Shown here one piece after another: positions 24,178 to 33,767 of a stretch of 64,000 nucleotides of DNA (position 1 is its first letter; the number at the start of each line of letters is the position of its first letter). The stretch is from contig NZ_FQTU01000012.1 of assembly GCF_900128885.1 (NCBI RefSeq), positions 8,941 through 72,940 of the forward strand. The letters are read 5' to 3'. The position numbers and the translations under genes are program-made. Origin of the DNA: Alkalibacter saccharofermentans DSM 14828. GTDB taxonomy: Bacteria; Bacillota; Clostridia; Eubacteriales; Alkalibacteraceae. The notes beneath the pieces were generated by a model that was not told the origin of the DNA, searched no databases, and was given only the letters and a program-made list of their open reading frames with translations.

Positions 24178-25597
24178 ATGGGTTTTCCGAGAATCTCTTA
24201 GTTAGCTTTTCCGCTATGTCATAGGCTACCTTGTTTATCGTTCCGGCTCCTGCTACCAGGATGAAATCTCCAGGTTTAGCCATTGAGGTTACATGATTTG
24301 AAATTTCATCAAAATCACTGATATGGATCGCTGAAGTTTGATGGTCTTTATTCAAGGCATCTGCAAGTTCACCGTTTTTTATGCCCCATTTGTTTTTTTC
24401 TCTTGCTGCATAGATGTCGCTGACTATTACATAGTCCGCGTCTTTAAGTGCACCGGTAAGCTCGTCAAAGAAGTGGTGGGTTCTTGAAAAGGTATGGGGT
24501 TGGAATACTACTATCAAGCGGTCAGCGTCGTAATTCCTGCATGCGTCTATAGTAACCTTCAGTTCCGTAGGATGGTGGGCGTAATCCTCTACTACGGTGA
24601 TGTCGTTTATTCGACCTCTAAACTCAAATCGCCTTCCAGCGCCAGTGAAGGTTTTTAGGCTCTCCGAAAGCATCTTTGCAGGAATGCCGCAGATATCTGC
24701 GCAGGCAATCGCCGCAAGTGAGTTCATAACGTTATGCTCGCCGGGAATAGAAAGGGTGAATCTGTGTAAAAGAACTCCTTTTTTATATACGTCAAAAGAT
24801 GGCTTGCCGTTGGCGTCATAGGAAATGTTTGTCGCTTGGTATTCGTTGTTTTCATTTAGACCGGTTGTAACGACTGTGCACTCTAGGGCGTGGCAAATAT
24901 CGAGGATGTCTTTGCTGTCTCCGTTTGCGATTAGATATCCATCCTTAGGGATAATACTCGCGAATTTTTTAAAGGAATCTTTCACCTGGTCTAAGTTTTT
25001 GAAGTAGTCCACATGATCTAGCTCGATGTTTAATATTATGCCGATTTTGTGTCTCGATCTCAGAAAACTGTCCACATATTCACAGGCTTCTGTTACGAAA
25101 TAATCGCTTTTTCCCACTCTGTAGTTGCCCTGTAGTGCTGGAACAACTCCACCTACGCTGACTGTAGGGTCGAGTCCAGACAAATAGAATATTGATGCGA
25201 TGAGAGAAGATGTGGTCGTTTTTCCGTGGGTTCCCGCAACTGCGATGGTCTTGCCGAAGGCTTCAGTCATTATCCCCAAAAATTCGCTTCTTTCAAGCAT
25301 GGGGATTCCCAGTTCTTGCGCTTTTTTTAGTTCTGGATTCTCGCTGTCGATGGCTGCTGTGTAGACAATCAGGCTGCAGTCGTCATCTATGTTTTCAGCG
25401 CTATGACCAATGGAGACCTTTGCGCCTGAGGATAAGAGCTTGTCAGTATAAGATGAGCTTTGCATGTCCGAGCCGGTCGCATTTATGCCGTTTTCTATGA
25501 GTATGGACGCAAGGCCGCTCATGCTAGAGCCTCCTATGCCTACAAAATGGACTCTGTCTAAATGTATTGAAAGGATTTTTTCGAGTTCTCGCTTCAA
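24176..25597 (-). CDS. murC: UDP-N-acetylmuramate--L-alanine ligase
   Basis: 473 aa, TTG start with GCGAGGTAA upstream. Adds L-alanine to UDP-MurNAc, the first amino acid of the peptidoglycan stem. N-terminal nucleotide-binding motif HFVGIGGSSMSGLA, ATP P-loop AVAGTHGKTTTSS, catalytic region NIELDHVDYF and the C-terminal VVEDYAHHPTEL are all typical of MurC. Alone on the minus strand, divergent from purR. In Bacillus murC lies elsewhere, next to yatN-like genes, so the placement beside purR may be lineage-specific. Confidence 0.97.
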   Translation of the reverse strand: MKRELEKILSIHLDRVHFVGIGGSSMSGLASILIENGINATGSDMQSSSYTDKLLSSGAKVSIGHSAENIDDDCSLIVYTAAIDSENPELKKAQELGIPMLERSEFLGIMTEAFGKTIAVAGTHGKTTTSSLIASIFYLSGLDPTVSVGGVVPALQGNYRVGKSDYFVTEACEYVDSFLRSRHKIGIILNIELDHVDYFKNLDQVKDSFKKFASIIPKDGYLIANGDSKDILDICHALECTVVTTGLNENNEYQATNISYDANGKPSFDVYKKGVLLHRFTLSIPGEHNVMNSLAAIACADICGIPAKMLSESLKTFTGAGRRFEFRGRINDITVVEDYAHHPTELKVTIDACRNYDADRLIVVFQPHTFSRTHHFFDELTGALKDADYVIVSDIYAAREKNKWGIKNGELADALNKDHQTSAIHISDFDEISNHVTSMAKPGDFILVAGAGTINKVAYDIAEKLTKRFSENP

Positions 25598-25733
25598 ATT
25601 AATTTACCTCGCTTGTTTTCTAATAGTGGATGTTTGATTGTATTTTACATCTGAAAATATTATAACACATAGGTGGTGATTTTAATCTTTGAGTATGAAA
25701 ATAAATCAATATTTGAAAAATGTTAAATATACG

Positions 25734-25791
25734 TTGAATTTTAGGGTAAATATGAATAAAATTAAAAATGTAAGTGTTAATATTCGTGTTT
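25734..25791 (+). promoter_or_regulatory. Predicted purR promoter with a weak PurBox-like pair
   Basis: TTGAAT (25734-25739), 17 bases, TAAAAT (25757-25762). Two imperfect PurBox-like sites: AAATATGAATAAA (25748-25760, 9 of 13 match to the Bacillus consensus AWWWCCGAACWWT) and AATATTCGTGTTT (25779-25791, 10 of 13 on the reverse strand), with the same 31-base start-to-start offset as at purL and purC. The rest of the 231-base gap to murC is AT-rich without other structure. Because of the AT bias this site is tentative. Confidence 0.35.
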
Positions 25792-25828
25792 TATTAATGC
25801 GACAAATCGATATATAAGAGGTGCAAAA

Positions 25829-26650
25829 TTGGAAAAATATAAACGAAACGAAAGGATTGGAGCTATCATCAAGATATTGGCAGACAATCCTAATAAGGTT
25901 ATAACTTATAATTTCTTCAGCGAGAAATTTTCTGCAGCAAAATCGAGCATCAGTGAAGATGTCCTTGTAGTGAAGAAAATAATAGAAAATCTGGAAATGG
26001 GGAAAATTGAAACCGTCGCGGGTGCCGCCGGCGGAGTAAAGTATGTGCCTGTCATGTCGATAGAAGACACTGAAATGTTTCTTGAAGAAGTTTGCAGAAA
26101 GCTCATGGACAAAGAGCGGATAATTCCAGGAGGATTCTTGTACTATACGGATATTATTTACATGCCGGATATAGTAGACAAGCTGGGAAGGATAATCGCA
26201 AGCAGATATCTTCACGAAAAGATTGATTACGTCGTTACAATGGAGACCAAGGGCATACCGGTGGCTTTGATGACTGCTAAATACTTGAACCTTCCACTTG
26301 TCATAGTAAGAAGGCAAAGCAAGGTCACTGAGGGAACCACGGTTACCATAAATTACGTATCGGGAAGCAGTTCGAAAATAAGCACTATGTCTCTTTCAAA
26401 GAGGGCCATGAAAAAGGGAGCCAAAGTCGTAGTAGTCGATGACTTCATGAAGGGGGGAGGGACGGCGATGGGAATCGTCAACATGATGATGGAATTTGAA
26501 GCAGAGGTAAAAGGAATATCGGTGTTGCTTGCCATGAAAGATCCCGAGAAGAAATTGGTGGAGAAATTTCACCCATTGTTGATGATAGAAAGACTCGACC
26601 CAATGGATGGAGAGGTAAATATTTATCCATTTGACAGAATAAAGAAATAA
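25829..26650 (+). CDS. purR: Pur operon repressor PurR
   Basis: 273 aa, TTG start at 25829 after AAGAGGTG. Bacillus-type PurR: an N-terminal winged helix (about residues 1-75, RNERIGAIIKILADNPNKVI) and a C-terminal phosphoribosyltransferase-like effector domain (about 80-270) with the PRPP motif VVVVDDFMKGGGTAMG. PRPP acts as inducer; the repressor binds paired PurBoxes. Candidate operators lie upstream of purL, purC and weakly upstream of purR itself. It is located next to spoVG, as in Bacillus (purR-yabJ-spoVG), but yabJ is missing. Confidence 0.95.
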   Translation: MEKYKRNERIGAIIKILADNPNKVITYNFFSEKFSAAKSSISEDVLVVKKIIENLEMGKIETVAGAAGGVKYVPVMSIEDTEMFLEEVCRKLMDKERIIPGGFLYYTDIIYMPDIVDKLGRIIASRYLHEKIDYVVTMETKGIPVALMTAKYLNLPLVIVRRQSKVTEGTTVTINYVSGSSSKISTMSLSKRAMKKGAKVVVVDDFMKGGGTAMGIVNMMMEFEAEVKGISVLLAMKDPEKKLVEKFHPLLMIERLDPMDGEVNIYPFDRIKK

Positions 26651-26794
26651 ACATAGGTAAAGAAGGATGAAAATTAAAAAAAACTAATTTTTTTTAAAAA
26701 AGTACTAAAAAAAAAAGGAAATTTCCTATATAATAGATAATACAACAGTATCAATGTCTATCAATGTCTTATAACTAAGGGGGAGGCTAAAAAG

Positions 26795-27091
26795 ATGCAA
26801 ATCACAGATGTAAGAGTTAGAAAGATCTCAAAGGAAGGCAAGATGAAAGCGATTGTATCAGTGACCTTTGACGATCAGTTTGTCGTTCACGATATTAAAA
26901 TCATCGAGGGACAGAACGGTTTGTTCATTGCAATGCCAAGCAGAAAGACTCCGGACGGAGAATTCAAGGACATAGCTCATCCAATCAACATGGATACCAG
27001 AACTCAAATCCAGGATTCGGTTCTTGAAAAATACACAGCAGTTTTAGAAGAACAAGATGACATTGATGAAGAGAGTGAAATTTTAGAATAA
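26795..27091 (+). CDS. spoVG: Regulatory protein SpoVG
   Basis: 98 aa, standard. SpoVG is a small nucleic-acid-binding regulator found in sporulating and non-sporulating Firmicutes and in spirochaetes. It begins MQITDVRVRKISKEGKMKAI and has the conserved FIAMPSRKTPDGEFKDIAHPI segment; the tail is acidic. GGGGGAGG lies before the ATG. The 144-base upstream region is A/T-rich; a TATAAT lies near 26730 and an AGGAAAT segment before it could be a sigma-H type -35, but the match is not good enough to claim. Terminated right after the stop. Confidence 0.97.
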   Translation: MQITDVRVRKISKEGKMKAIVSVTFDDQFVVHDIKIIEGQNGLFIAMPSRKTPDGEFKDIAHPINMDTRTQIQDSVLEKYTAVLEEQDDIDEESEILE

Positions 27092-27100
27092 TCATAGAAT

Positions 27101-27127
27101 AAAGGGATTGAGCAATCCCTTTTTTTA
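27101..27127 (+). terminator. Rho-independent terminator after spoVG
   Basis: AAAGGGATT (27101-27109), loop GAGC, AATCCCTTT (27114-27122), followed by TTTTTT. Canonical. Confidence 0.92.
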
Positions 27128-27224
27128 TTTACCTGTTTTTCAGGGTAATTTGATGTATACAAAAACCAAATTAAAGAATATAATAATAATGCGAGTACTA
27201 TGAACTTTTATGGAGGTGCGTGCA

Positions 27225-28583
27225 ATGGGAAATACAATAGCATTGATTTTAGCCGCAGGAAAAGGCACTAGGATGAAATCTGAAATTCCAAAGGTGCTTC
27301 ACAAGGTTGCGGGCAAATATATGATTCAGCATGTTATAGATAGCTGCCGGAAAGCACGGGCAGATCAAATATACGCAATCGTAGGCCACAAAAAAGAGCT
27401 TATTAAAGAGGCTCTTGGAGAACAAATAAAATATATCAGCCAAGACAAACAGCTGGGGACGGGACATGCTGTGATGATCGCAGCGGACAATCTTCCAAAT
27501 GACGATACGAACGTATTGGTACTGGTAGGAGACGCCCCTCTAATAAGCGGTGTGACCTTGTCTGAGCTAATCAAAAGCCACGAAGAAGGGAAGAGAAGCG
27601 CCACAGTTCTTGCCGCGGCGATGGATAACCCCCAGGGATACGGCAGGATCATAAAAGATGGAACAGGAAACTTGAAAAAAATTGTTGAGCAAAAGGACGC
27701 AACATCAGAAGAGCTGCAGGTAAATGAGATAAACTCCGGCATGTACTGCTTTAAAAGCGATGACCTTATCATGGCCTTGGAAAAACTTGACAACGACAAC
27801 GCCCAAGGAGAGTACTATCTAACGGATGTCATCGAGATCATGAACGATGCTGGCTTGAAAACCGGCACATGGACGACGGATGAAGAAGACATAAAGGCTG
27901 TTAACTCCAGGGTAGAGCTCGCGCAGGTTGAAAAAATAATGAGAAGGATCATAAATGAAAAGCATATGGACAACGGCGTTACGTTTATAGATCCTGAAAG
28001 CACATATATACATGAAGAAGTTATAATAGGCAGCGACACAGTGGTTTATCCCGGGTGCATAATAGAAGGTGCTACTCGTATAGGCTCGGGGTGTGAGATA
28101 TTGGAAAATACCAAAATTCTCGATTGCATCATAGGAGACGGCGTCAGAATACAAAGCTCTACGTTGGCTGAAAGCAAAGTTGGAGACCACACCAAGATAG
28201 GGCCTTATGCATATGTCAGGCCGGGATGTGAAATCGGAAAAAACGCCAAGATTGGGGATTTTGTTGAATTTAAAAACGTGAAATTCGGAGATGGATCAAA
28301 GGCGTCCCACTTGACTTACGTCGGAGACGGTATCGTAGGGGAAAATGTAAATCTGGGCTGTGGCGTCGTGTTTGTAAACTATGACGGAAAGAAAAAGCAT
28401 CTTACGGTAGTGGAGGACGATGCTTTCATAGGCTGTAATACTAACCTTATAGCTCCCGTTACAGTTAAGCGGGGCTCATACATAGCGGCAGGCTCCACAA
28501 TAACGGATACCGTTCCCGAAGATAGCTTGGCCATAGCGCGTTGCAGGCAGGTAAATAAAGAAGGCTATTTATTAAATAAATAG
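27225..28583 (+). CDS. glmU: Bifunctional GlmU: GlcN-1-P acetyltransferase / GlcNAc-1-P uridyltransferase
   Basis: 452 aa from ATG 27225 (GGAGG 8 bases upstream; an ATG at 27210 would place the site inside the gene). Makes UDP-GlcNAc for cell wall synthesis. N-terminal nucleotidyltransferase: LAAGKGTRMKSEIPKVLHKVAGK, GTGHAVM, and D in VGDAPL. The C-terminal half (from about residue 250) is a left-handed beta helix of hexapeptide repeats (IGPYAYVRPGCEIGKNAKIG) with the acetyl-CoA site NYDGKKKH and SYIAAGSTI. Probably co-transcribed with prs, 34 bases downstream. Confidence 0.98.
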   Translation: MGNTIALILAAGKGTRMKSEIPKVLHKVAGKYMIQHVIDSCRKARADQIYAIVGHKKELIKEALGEQIKYISQDKQLGTGHAVMIAADNLPNDDTNVLVLVGDAPLISGVTLSELIKSHEEGKRSATVLAAAMDNPQGYGRIIKDGTGNLKKIVEQKDATSEELQVNEINSGMYCFKSDDLIMALEKLDNDNAQGEYYLTDVIEIMNDAGLKTGTWTTDEEDIKAVNSRVELAQVEKIMRRIINEKHMDNGVTFIDPESTYIHEEVIIGSDTVVYPGCIIEGATRIGSGCEILENTKILDCIIGDGVRIQSSTLAESKVGDHTKIGPYAYVRPGCEIGKNAKIGDFVEFKNVKFGDGSKASHLTYVGDGIVGENVNLGCGVVFVNYDGKKKHLTVVEDDAFIGCNTNLIAPVTVKRGSYIAAGSTITDTVPEDSLAIARCRQVNKEGYLLNK

Positions 28584-28617
28584 CCACATAGATATAATTT
28601 AGGAGGAGAAAGAATAA

Positions 28618-29565
28618 ATGGATGGTAAGTTTCAAGAAATGAAGATCATCGCTGGGAATTCCAACATTCAACTGGCAAAGGAGATTGCTGATATACTTGG
28701 CATACCTTTGACAGACTCTACAGTTGGAGCCTTCAGCGATGGTGAAATCTCGGTAAATGTCAACGAAACTGTCAGGGGATCGGACGTATTTGTAATTCAG
28801 TCCACGTCTTATCCGGTAAACAGAAACTTGATGGAGCTTTTGATCATCATAGACGCAATGAAGAGAGCTTCAGCAGGAAGAATCAATGCAGTCATCCCTT
28901 ATTACGGGTATGGAAGGCAGGACAGAAAAGCAAAGTCCAGGGACCCCATAACGGCCAAACTTGTTGCTGATCTTATAACGGTTGCGGGTGCTGACAGGGT
29001 AATAACAATGGATCTTCATGCAACCCAGATTCAAGGATTTTTCGATATGCCTGTGGATCACATGCTAGGGCTGCCCATAATCGCTGAGTATTATAGGTCC
29101 TTGAACATGGAAGACATGGTTGTGGTATCCCCAGATGCTGGCAGCGTGCCTAGATCTAGAAAACTCGCTGAGCTTTTAGAAGCACCACTGGCCATTATCG
29201 ATAAAAGAAGGCCGAAAGCCAACGTATCAGAGGTTATGAATATAATTGGCGATATAAAGGATAAAAATTGCATACTGGCTGATGACATGATAGATACTGC
29301 GGGAACAATCTGCAACGGAGCCAACGCATTGGCTAAAATGGGGGCGAAAAATGTTTATGCGGCATGTACCCATGCTGTATTGTCAGGCCCTGCGGTGGAA
29401 AGGATAGAGCAGTCTGCCATTAAGGAACTCGTTGCTCTTAACACTATCGACATCCCAAAGGAAAAATGTTTGGACAAATACAAGATTTTGTCGGCAGGAC
29501 CGATTTTCGCAAATGCAATTGAAAGAGTTCACAATGGAGAATCTCTAAGCTCATTGTTTGACTAA
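28618..29565 (+). CDS. prs: Ribose-phosphate pyrophosphokinase
   Basis: 315 aa, class I PRPP synthase. Makes PRPP from ribose 5-phosphate and ATP, the substrate for purine, pyrimidine, His and Trp synthesis, and the inducer of PurR. The flexible loop and catalytic motifs YGYGRQDRKAKSRDPI, DLHATQIQGFFDMPVDH and the PRPP loop DDMIDTAGTICNGANAL are intact. The usual DLHAGQ reads DLHATQ here. AGGAGGAG precedes the ATG. It is followed by a terminator-like hairpin. Links metabolically to the pur genes at 40-51 kb. Confidence 0.98.
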   Translation: MDGKFQEMKIIAGNSNIQLAKEIADILGIPLTDSTVGAFSDGEISVNVNETVRGSDVFVIQSTSYPVNRNLMELLIIIDAMKRASAGRINAVIPYYGYGRQDRKAKSRDPITAKLVADLITVAGADRVITMDLHATQIQGFFDMPVDHMLGLPIIAEYYRSLNMEDMVVVSPDAGSVPRSRKLAELLEAPLAIIDKRRPKANVSEVMNIIGDIKDKNCILADDMIDTAGTICNGANALAKMGAKNVYAACTHAVLSGPAVERIEQSAIKELVALNTIDIPKEKCLDKYKILSAGPIFANAIERVHNGESLSSLFD

Positions 29566-29569
29566 ATAC

Positions 29570-29601
29570 TTAAGAGACAAGGCTTCTTGTCTCTTAATTT
29601 C
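29570..29601 (+). terminator. Hairpin terminator after prs
   Basis: TTAAGAGACAAG (29570-29581), loop GCTT, CTTGTCTCTTAA (29586-29597), then TTTCTG. 12-bp stem, short T tail; probably an attenuating rather than full terminator, as pth starts 20 bases later. Confidence 0.7.
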
Positions 29602-29621
29602 TGTTTGAAGTTGGTGAAGAT

Positions 29622-30176
29622 ATGAAAGTGATAATAGGGCTGGGAAACCCGGAAAGAAAATATGACCTAACCAGGCACAATATAGGCTTTGAGCTTATAG
29701 ATTACCTGGGGGACAAGCACAAGGTGTCCTTTAAATCAAAGCATAGGGCGTTGATGGGAGAGTTTAGGCATGCAGGAGAAAAAGTGCTGTTAGTCAAGCC
29801 GCAGACCTATATGAACCTAAGCGGAGAGTGCGTCAAGGAAATCATGGACTATTATGGTCTGGACACGGAGGATCTGCTTGTGGCCTACGACGACATAGAT
29901 TTGGAACCCGGCAAGATAAGGCTTAGGCCAAAAGGAAGCGCAGGGACACACAATGGGATGCGCTCAATAATAAATCATGTGCAAAGTGACGACATTCCCC
30001 GACTCAGAATCGGTATTGGGAAACCTGAATTTGGGGATTTGGCTGCCTATGTTCTAGGGAGGTTCTCAGGTGAAGAAAAGGAACTTATGAAAAAAGCCGT
30101 TGTAGAGGCTGCGAAAGCTGTGGAATCCTATGTGGAGAAGGATGTCCATGCGGCGATGAACCTCTATAACAGATAA
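29622..30176 (+). CDS. pth: Peptidyl-tRNA hydrolase
   Basis: 184 aa, family length. Recycles peptidyl-tRNA released by stalled ribosomes. Start KVIIGLGNPERKYDLTRHNIGF includes the catalytic His of the RHN motif; N in PQTYMNLSGE and the DDIDLEPGKIRLRPKGSAGTHNGMRSI segment (D and N residues of the active site) are conserved. The order prs-pth-mfd is the same as in Bacillus apart from the missing ctc and fin. A weak GGTGAAG precedes the ATG. Confidence 0.98.
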   Translation: MKVIIGLGNPERKYDLTRHNIGFELIDYLGDKHKVSFKSKHRALMGEFRHAGEKVLLVKPQTYMNLSGECVKEIMDYYGLDTEDLLVAYDDIDLEPGKIRLRPKGSAGTHNGMRSIINHVQSDDIPRLRIGIGKPEFGDLAAYVLGRFSGEEKELMKKAVVEAAKAVESYVEKDVHAAMNLYNR

Positions 30177-30195
30177 ATATAATAATGACTATACC

Positions 30196-30215
30196 GCCCG
30201 GATTTAGGTCCGGGC
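30196..30215 (+). other. Small GC-rich hairpin between pth and mfd
   Basis: GCCCGGA pairs with TCCGGGC around a 6-base TTTAGG loop, a GC-rich stem in AT-rich DNA, 20 bases past the pth stop. No T-tract follows, so it is not a normal terminator; it might shape mRNA stability or read-through into mfd. Confidence 0.5.
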
Positions 30216-30238
30216 CGATGCGTCGTGGAGGGATAATT

Positions 30239-33200
30239 TTGAAGGATCAAATTTTAAACACCGTAAAAAACACAACGACTATAAAAACTCTCCATAAACA
30301 TTACAAAGAAGGCATAAAAAGAATAGGGGTATACAACTGCGAAGACTCCGTAAAATCTCTTATCATGGCGGCTTTATCTCACGATAAGAGAAATCATCTG
30401 TTTATATGCCCAAATGAAATGAAGGCAAGGCAATATACGGAGTTTATCAACAGTATCTCTAAGGATAAAGCTTTTTATTTGCCGCCGGAACCGTATCATT
30501 TCTTGTTTCTTGAAAATCGAAGCAGTGAGATAAGCGATGAAAGACTGGTTGTTTTAAATGAGATGGCCCATAAGAGAGGGAAGCTGATAGTCACAACCCC
30601 GGAATCTCTGATGAAAAAAATGATGACAAAGGAAGCTTTTAAAAAATCGAGGATTTCATTTAAGGTGGAAGAAAGGATAGAGGTGGAAAGCTTCCTGGAA
30701 ACACTTGAAGCCTTAGGTTATGAAAGAGTCGAGCAGGTAGAAAAAAGCGGTGAATTTGCGGCCAGAGGCGGTATCGTGGATATCTTCGATCCTGTAAATC
30801 CAAGGCCTTTCAGAGTGGAGTTTTTTGACGATGAAATAGATTCCATTCGGATATTTGACGTGCAGGACCAAAAATCGGTGGAAAAAGTCGAAGGAATGAG
30901 GATAACTCCCGCCGGGGAGATCTTTTTTCCTAAGGAAATAAAGGACAAGCTGGCTAAAGATTGCGTCGAGTTCATGGAAGAATATTTGAAAAAGGCGCTT
31001 CACGACAAAGAGAGCAAGGCGAATTTCCGCGAGCTCATGGAGAAGATAAAGACAGGAACGTATAAAAATATCCAGTCCATAATTCCGTGGCATGAGGAAG
31101 TGCTGACCGATCTTACCGGTTGGTTCCACAAAGAAGACAGGATTTACCTAGACGATGCCGGTTCCTTTGCGGAAATCATCGACGAAATAAGAAGCCGGAC
31201 TGAAGAAGAATTTTCAAACCTATTGGGAAAAGGGGAGGCAATACCTAAGAGTATCGAGGTGCTGCACAAGCCGGATGAGGTCATGAAAATATTGGAGGGT
31301 TTCAAGAGCATCGAATTTCAAAAGCTGCACAAGAGCTTCGGAAGATTTCCCGTAGATGTCGAAATCGATGCATCTTCCAGGGAGATATACTCTTTTTACG
31401 GTAAGATAGGAGCTTTGGCAGATCAAATAACTGATTGGTTCGCGAAGGATTATCACGTGTATGTTACCTACGAAACAAAAGATCAACTTGATGCTCTTAA
31501 GGAGATGCTAAATGGATATCAGATAGGCTTTAGTACAAGCCAAAAGGATTTTGAGCCTGATCATGGCAGCGTCAATATGCTCCGCTCTTCAATTAAGACG
31601 GGGTTTGAACTTTATAATGATAAATCAGTATGGCTTACATACAGCGAGATTTTCAAAAAAGAGACCAGGAAGAAAAAGGCGAAGAGGAAAAAGGGCAAAA
31701 AAATTGAAACCTTTACTCAGCTTAAGCTAGGAGATTACATTGTTCACGACACCCACGGAATAGGTGTTTACATGGGCATCGAACAGATTCCCATTGAGGG
31801 GATTAAAAAGGATTTTTTACATCTGAAATATGCAAAAGGCGACAAGCTCTATATACCCGTAGACCAGATGGAGGCAATACAGGTGTATATGAGCTTTGGA
31901 GACAAGGAGCCTAAGCTTAACCGCCTGGATAGCCAGGAGTGGAAAAAAGTAAAGGGCAATGCCAAGAAGTCCGTTGAGGAACTGGCCAGAGAACTGATGG
32001 AAATCTATGCTACAAGAATGAGCGTTAAAGGGCATAGATACCCCGGAGACAATGAGTGGATCAAGGAGTTTGAAGAGAAATTTCCCTATGAGGAGACAGA
32101 AGATCAGCTTAAAGCTATATCCGATGTCAAAAGGGACATGGAATCAGATACACCCATGGACAGGTTGATTTGCGGCGATGTAGGGTATGGTAAGACCGAA
32201 GTAGCTATAAGGGCGGCATTTAAGGCAGTGATGGACAGTAAGCAAGTAGCGGTGCTGGTGCCCACGACGGTATTGGCGCAGCAGCATTTTAACAACTTCG
32301 TACAGCGATTTTCGGACTACCCGATAAGAATTGAGATGTTGTCCAGGTTCAGGACCAAAACCCAGCAGGAACAAATCATCAAAGATATAAGGAAAAAAAG
32401 GGTGGATATAGTCATAGGAACCCACAGGCTGCTTTCTAAAGATGTGGTTGTTGATGACTTGGGGCTTTTGGTCATCGACGAAGAGCAAAGATTCGGAGTG
32501 AAGCACAAGGAAAAGATAAAGGCCCTCAAGAGCAATATAGATGTAATGACGCTGACTGCAACCCCTATACCGAGAACCCTGCATATGTCTTTGATAGGGG
32601 CTAGGGATATGAGCATCATCGATGAGCCGCCCCACAACAGAACGCCGGTGCAAACCTACGTAATGGAATACAACGAGGTTATTATCAAGGATGCGGTGGA
32701 AAGAGAGATCGCCCGAGGCGGTCAAGTTTACTACGTGTACAATCGAGTTAAAGGGATAGAGGGGATAGGATCAAAGATTTCTGAGATGGTTCCAAAGGCA
32801 AGAGTAGAAGTGGCTCATGGACAGATGGGAGAAACCAAGCTGGAAAACGTCATGATGGACTTTATAGACCACGAGTTTGACGTGCTCGTATGCACCACCA
32901 TCATTGAATCCGGGCTGGACATAGGAAGAGCCAATACGATGATAATCGAAAATGCCGATCAAATGGGCTTATCTCAGCTTTATCAGTTAAGAGGCCGTGT
33001 TGGAAGAAGCGACAGACTGTCATTTGCGTACATTACCTATAAGAAGGACAAGACCTTAAACGAAGTCGCTGAGAAAAGATTAAAGGCCATCAAAGACTTC
33101 ACTGATTTTGGATCGGGCTTTAAAATTGCGATGCGGGACTTGGAAATTCGTGGCGCAGGTAACATTTTGGGGCCTCAACAGTCCGGGCATTTGCTCTCTG

Positions 33201-33736
33201 TAGGTTATGATATGTATTGTAGGTTGCTCGAAGACGCTGTTAGTCAGCTTAAAGGGGAGACAAGAGAGGTAAAGGTGCAGACTGCCGTAGAGCTGAAGGC
33301 AGATGCTTACATCCCCGGATCTTACATTAAAAGCGAAAAGCAAAAGTACGAATTATACAAAAAGATCGCCGGCATAGATTCTATCCGGGATATGGATGAG
33401 ATACAAGAAGAGGTCATTGATAGATACGGTGACATCCCCTATAGTGTCATGAATCTCATGAATATTGCTCTTGTCAAGAACACCGCATCCGCTTTGGGCA
33501 TCATTTCCATTAAAGAGATAAGCGATAACATAAAGGTTGTTTTCGATGAGGACCACTACTTGTCTCCTATGGAGATTAAAGAAATAATTAAGACTGATAA
33601 GTTAAAATTTAATCCTGGCGAAATTCAGATGACCCTGATGCTGAAGAGCATGAAGGATGGCCGGAAGAATATAGCCATGATCGGAAATTTGCTAAATAAA
33701 ATTCAGCGTTTAAAAAATGGCGCTCATCCGATATAA
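30239..33736 (+). CDS. mfd: Transcription-repair coupling factor Mfd
   Basis: 1165 aa from a TTG at 30239 with GGAGGG 6 bases upstream; an ATG at 30185 would add 18 residues that do not look like Mfd. Displaces RNA polymerase stalled at DNA lesions and recruits UvrA. Order of domains: UvrB-homology region (residues about 10-340, with AARGGIVDIFDP), RNA polymerase-interaction Tudor-like domain (about 490-560, GDYIVHDTHGIGVYMGIEQ), superfamily 2 helicase motor (Walker A GDVGYGKTEVA, DEEQRFG, TATPIPRTLHMS, QLRGRVGRS), and the C-terminal TRCF domain (about 1010-1130). Full-length and intact. Confidence 0.98.
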   Translation: MKDQILNTVKNTTTIKTLHKHYKEGIKRIGVYNCEDSVKSLIMAALSHDKRNHLFICPNEMKARQYTEFINSISKDKAFYLPPEPYHFLFLENRSSEISDERLVVLNEMAHKRGKLIVTTPESLMKKMMTKEAFKKSRISFKVEERIEVESFLETLEALGYERVEQVEKSGEFAARGGIVDIFDPVNPRPFRVEFFDDEIDSIRIFDVQDQKSVEKVEGMRITPAGEIFFPKEIKDKLAKDCVEFMEEYLKKALHDKESKANFRELMEKIKTGTYKNIQSIIPWHEEVLTDLTGWFHKEDRIYLDDAGSFAEIIDEIRSRTEEEFSNLLGKGEAIPKSIEVLHKPDEVMKILEGFKSIEFQKLHKSFGRFPVDVEIDASSREIYSFYGKIGALADQITDWFAKDYHVYVTYETKDQLDALKEMLNGYQIGFSTSQKDFEPDHGSVNMLRSSIKTGFELYNDKSVWLTYSEIFKKETRKKKAKRKKGKKIETFTQLKLGDYIVHDTHGIGVYMGIEQIPIEGIKKDFLHLKYAKGDKLYIPVDQMEAIQVYMSFGDKEPKLNRLDSQEWKKVKGNAKKSVEELARELMEIYATRMSVKGHRYPGDNEWIKEFEEKFPYEETEDQLKAISDVKRDMESDTPMDRLICGDVGYGKTEVAIRAAFKAVMDSKQVAVLVPTTVLAQQHFNNFVQRFSDYPIRIEMLSRFRTKTQQEQIIKDIRKKRVDIVIGTHRLLSKDVVVDDLGLLVIDEEQRFGVKHKEKIKALKSNIDVMTLTATPIPRTLHMSLIGARDMSIIDEPPHNRTPVQTYVMEYNEVIIKDAVEREIARGGQVYYVYNRVKGIEGIGSKISEMVPKARVEVAHGQMGETKLENVMMDFIDHEFDVLVCTTIIESGLDIGRANTMIIENADQMGLSQLYQLRGRVGRSDRLSFAYITYKKDKTLNEVAEKRLKAIKDFTDFGSGFKIAMRDLEIRGAGNILGPQQSGHLLSVGYDMYCRLLEDAVSQLKGETREVKVQTAVELKADAYIPGSYIKSEKQKYELYKKIAGIDSIRDMDEIQEEVIDRYGDIPYSVMNLMNIALVKNTASALGIISIKEISDNIKVVFDEDHYLSPMEIKEIIKTDKLKFNPGEIQMTLMLKSMKDGRKNIAMIGNLLNKIQRLKNGAHPI

Positions 33737-33767
33737 TAAGTGGTATGACAAACGAGGAGAGGATAAT

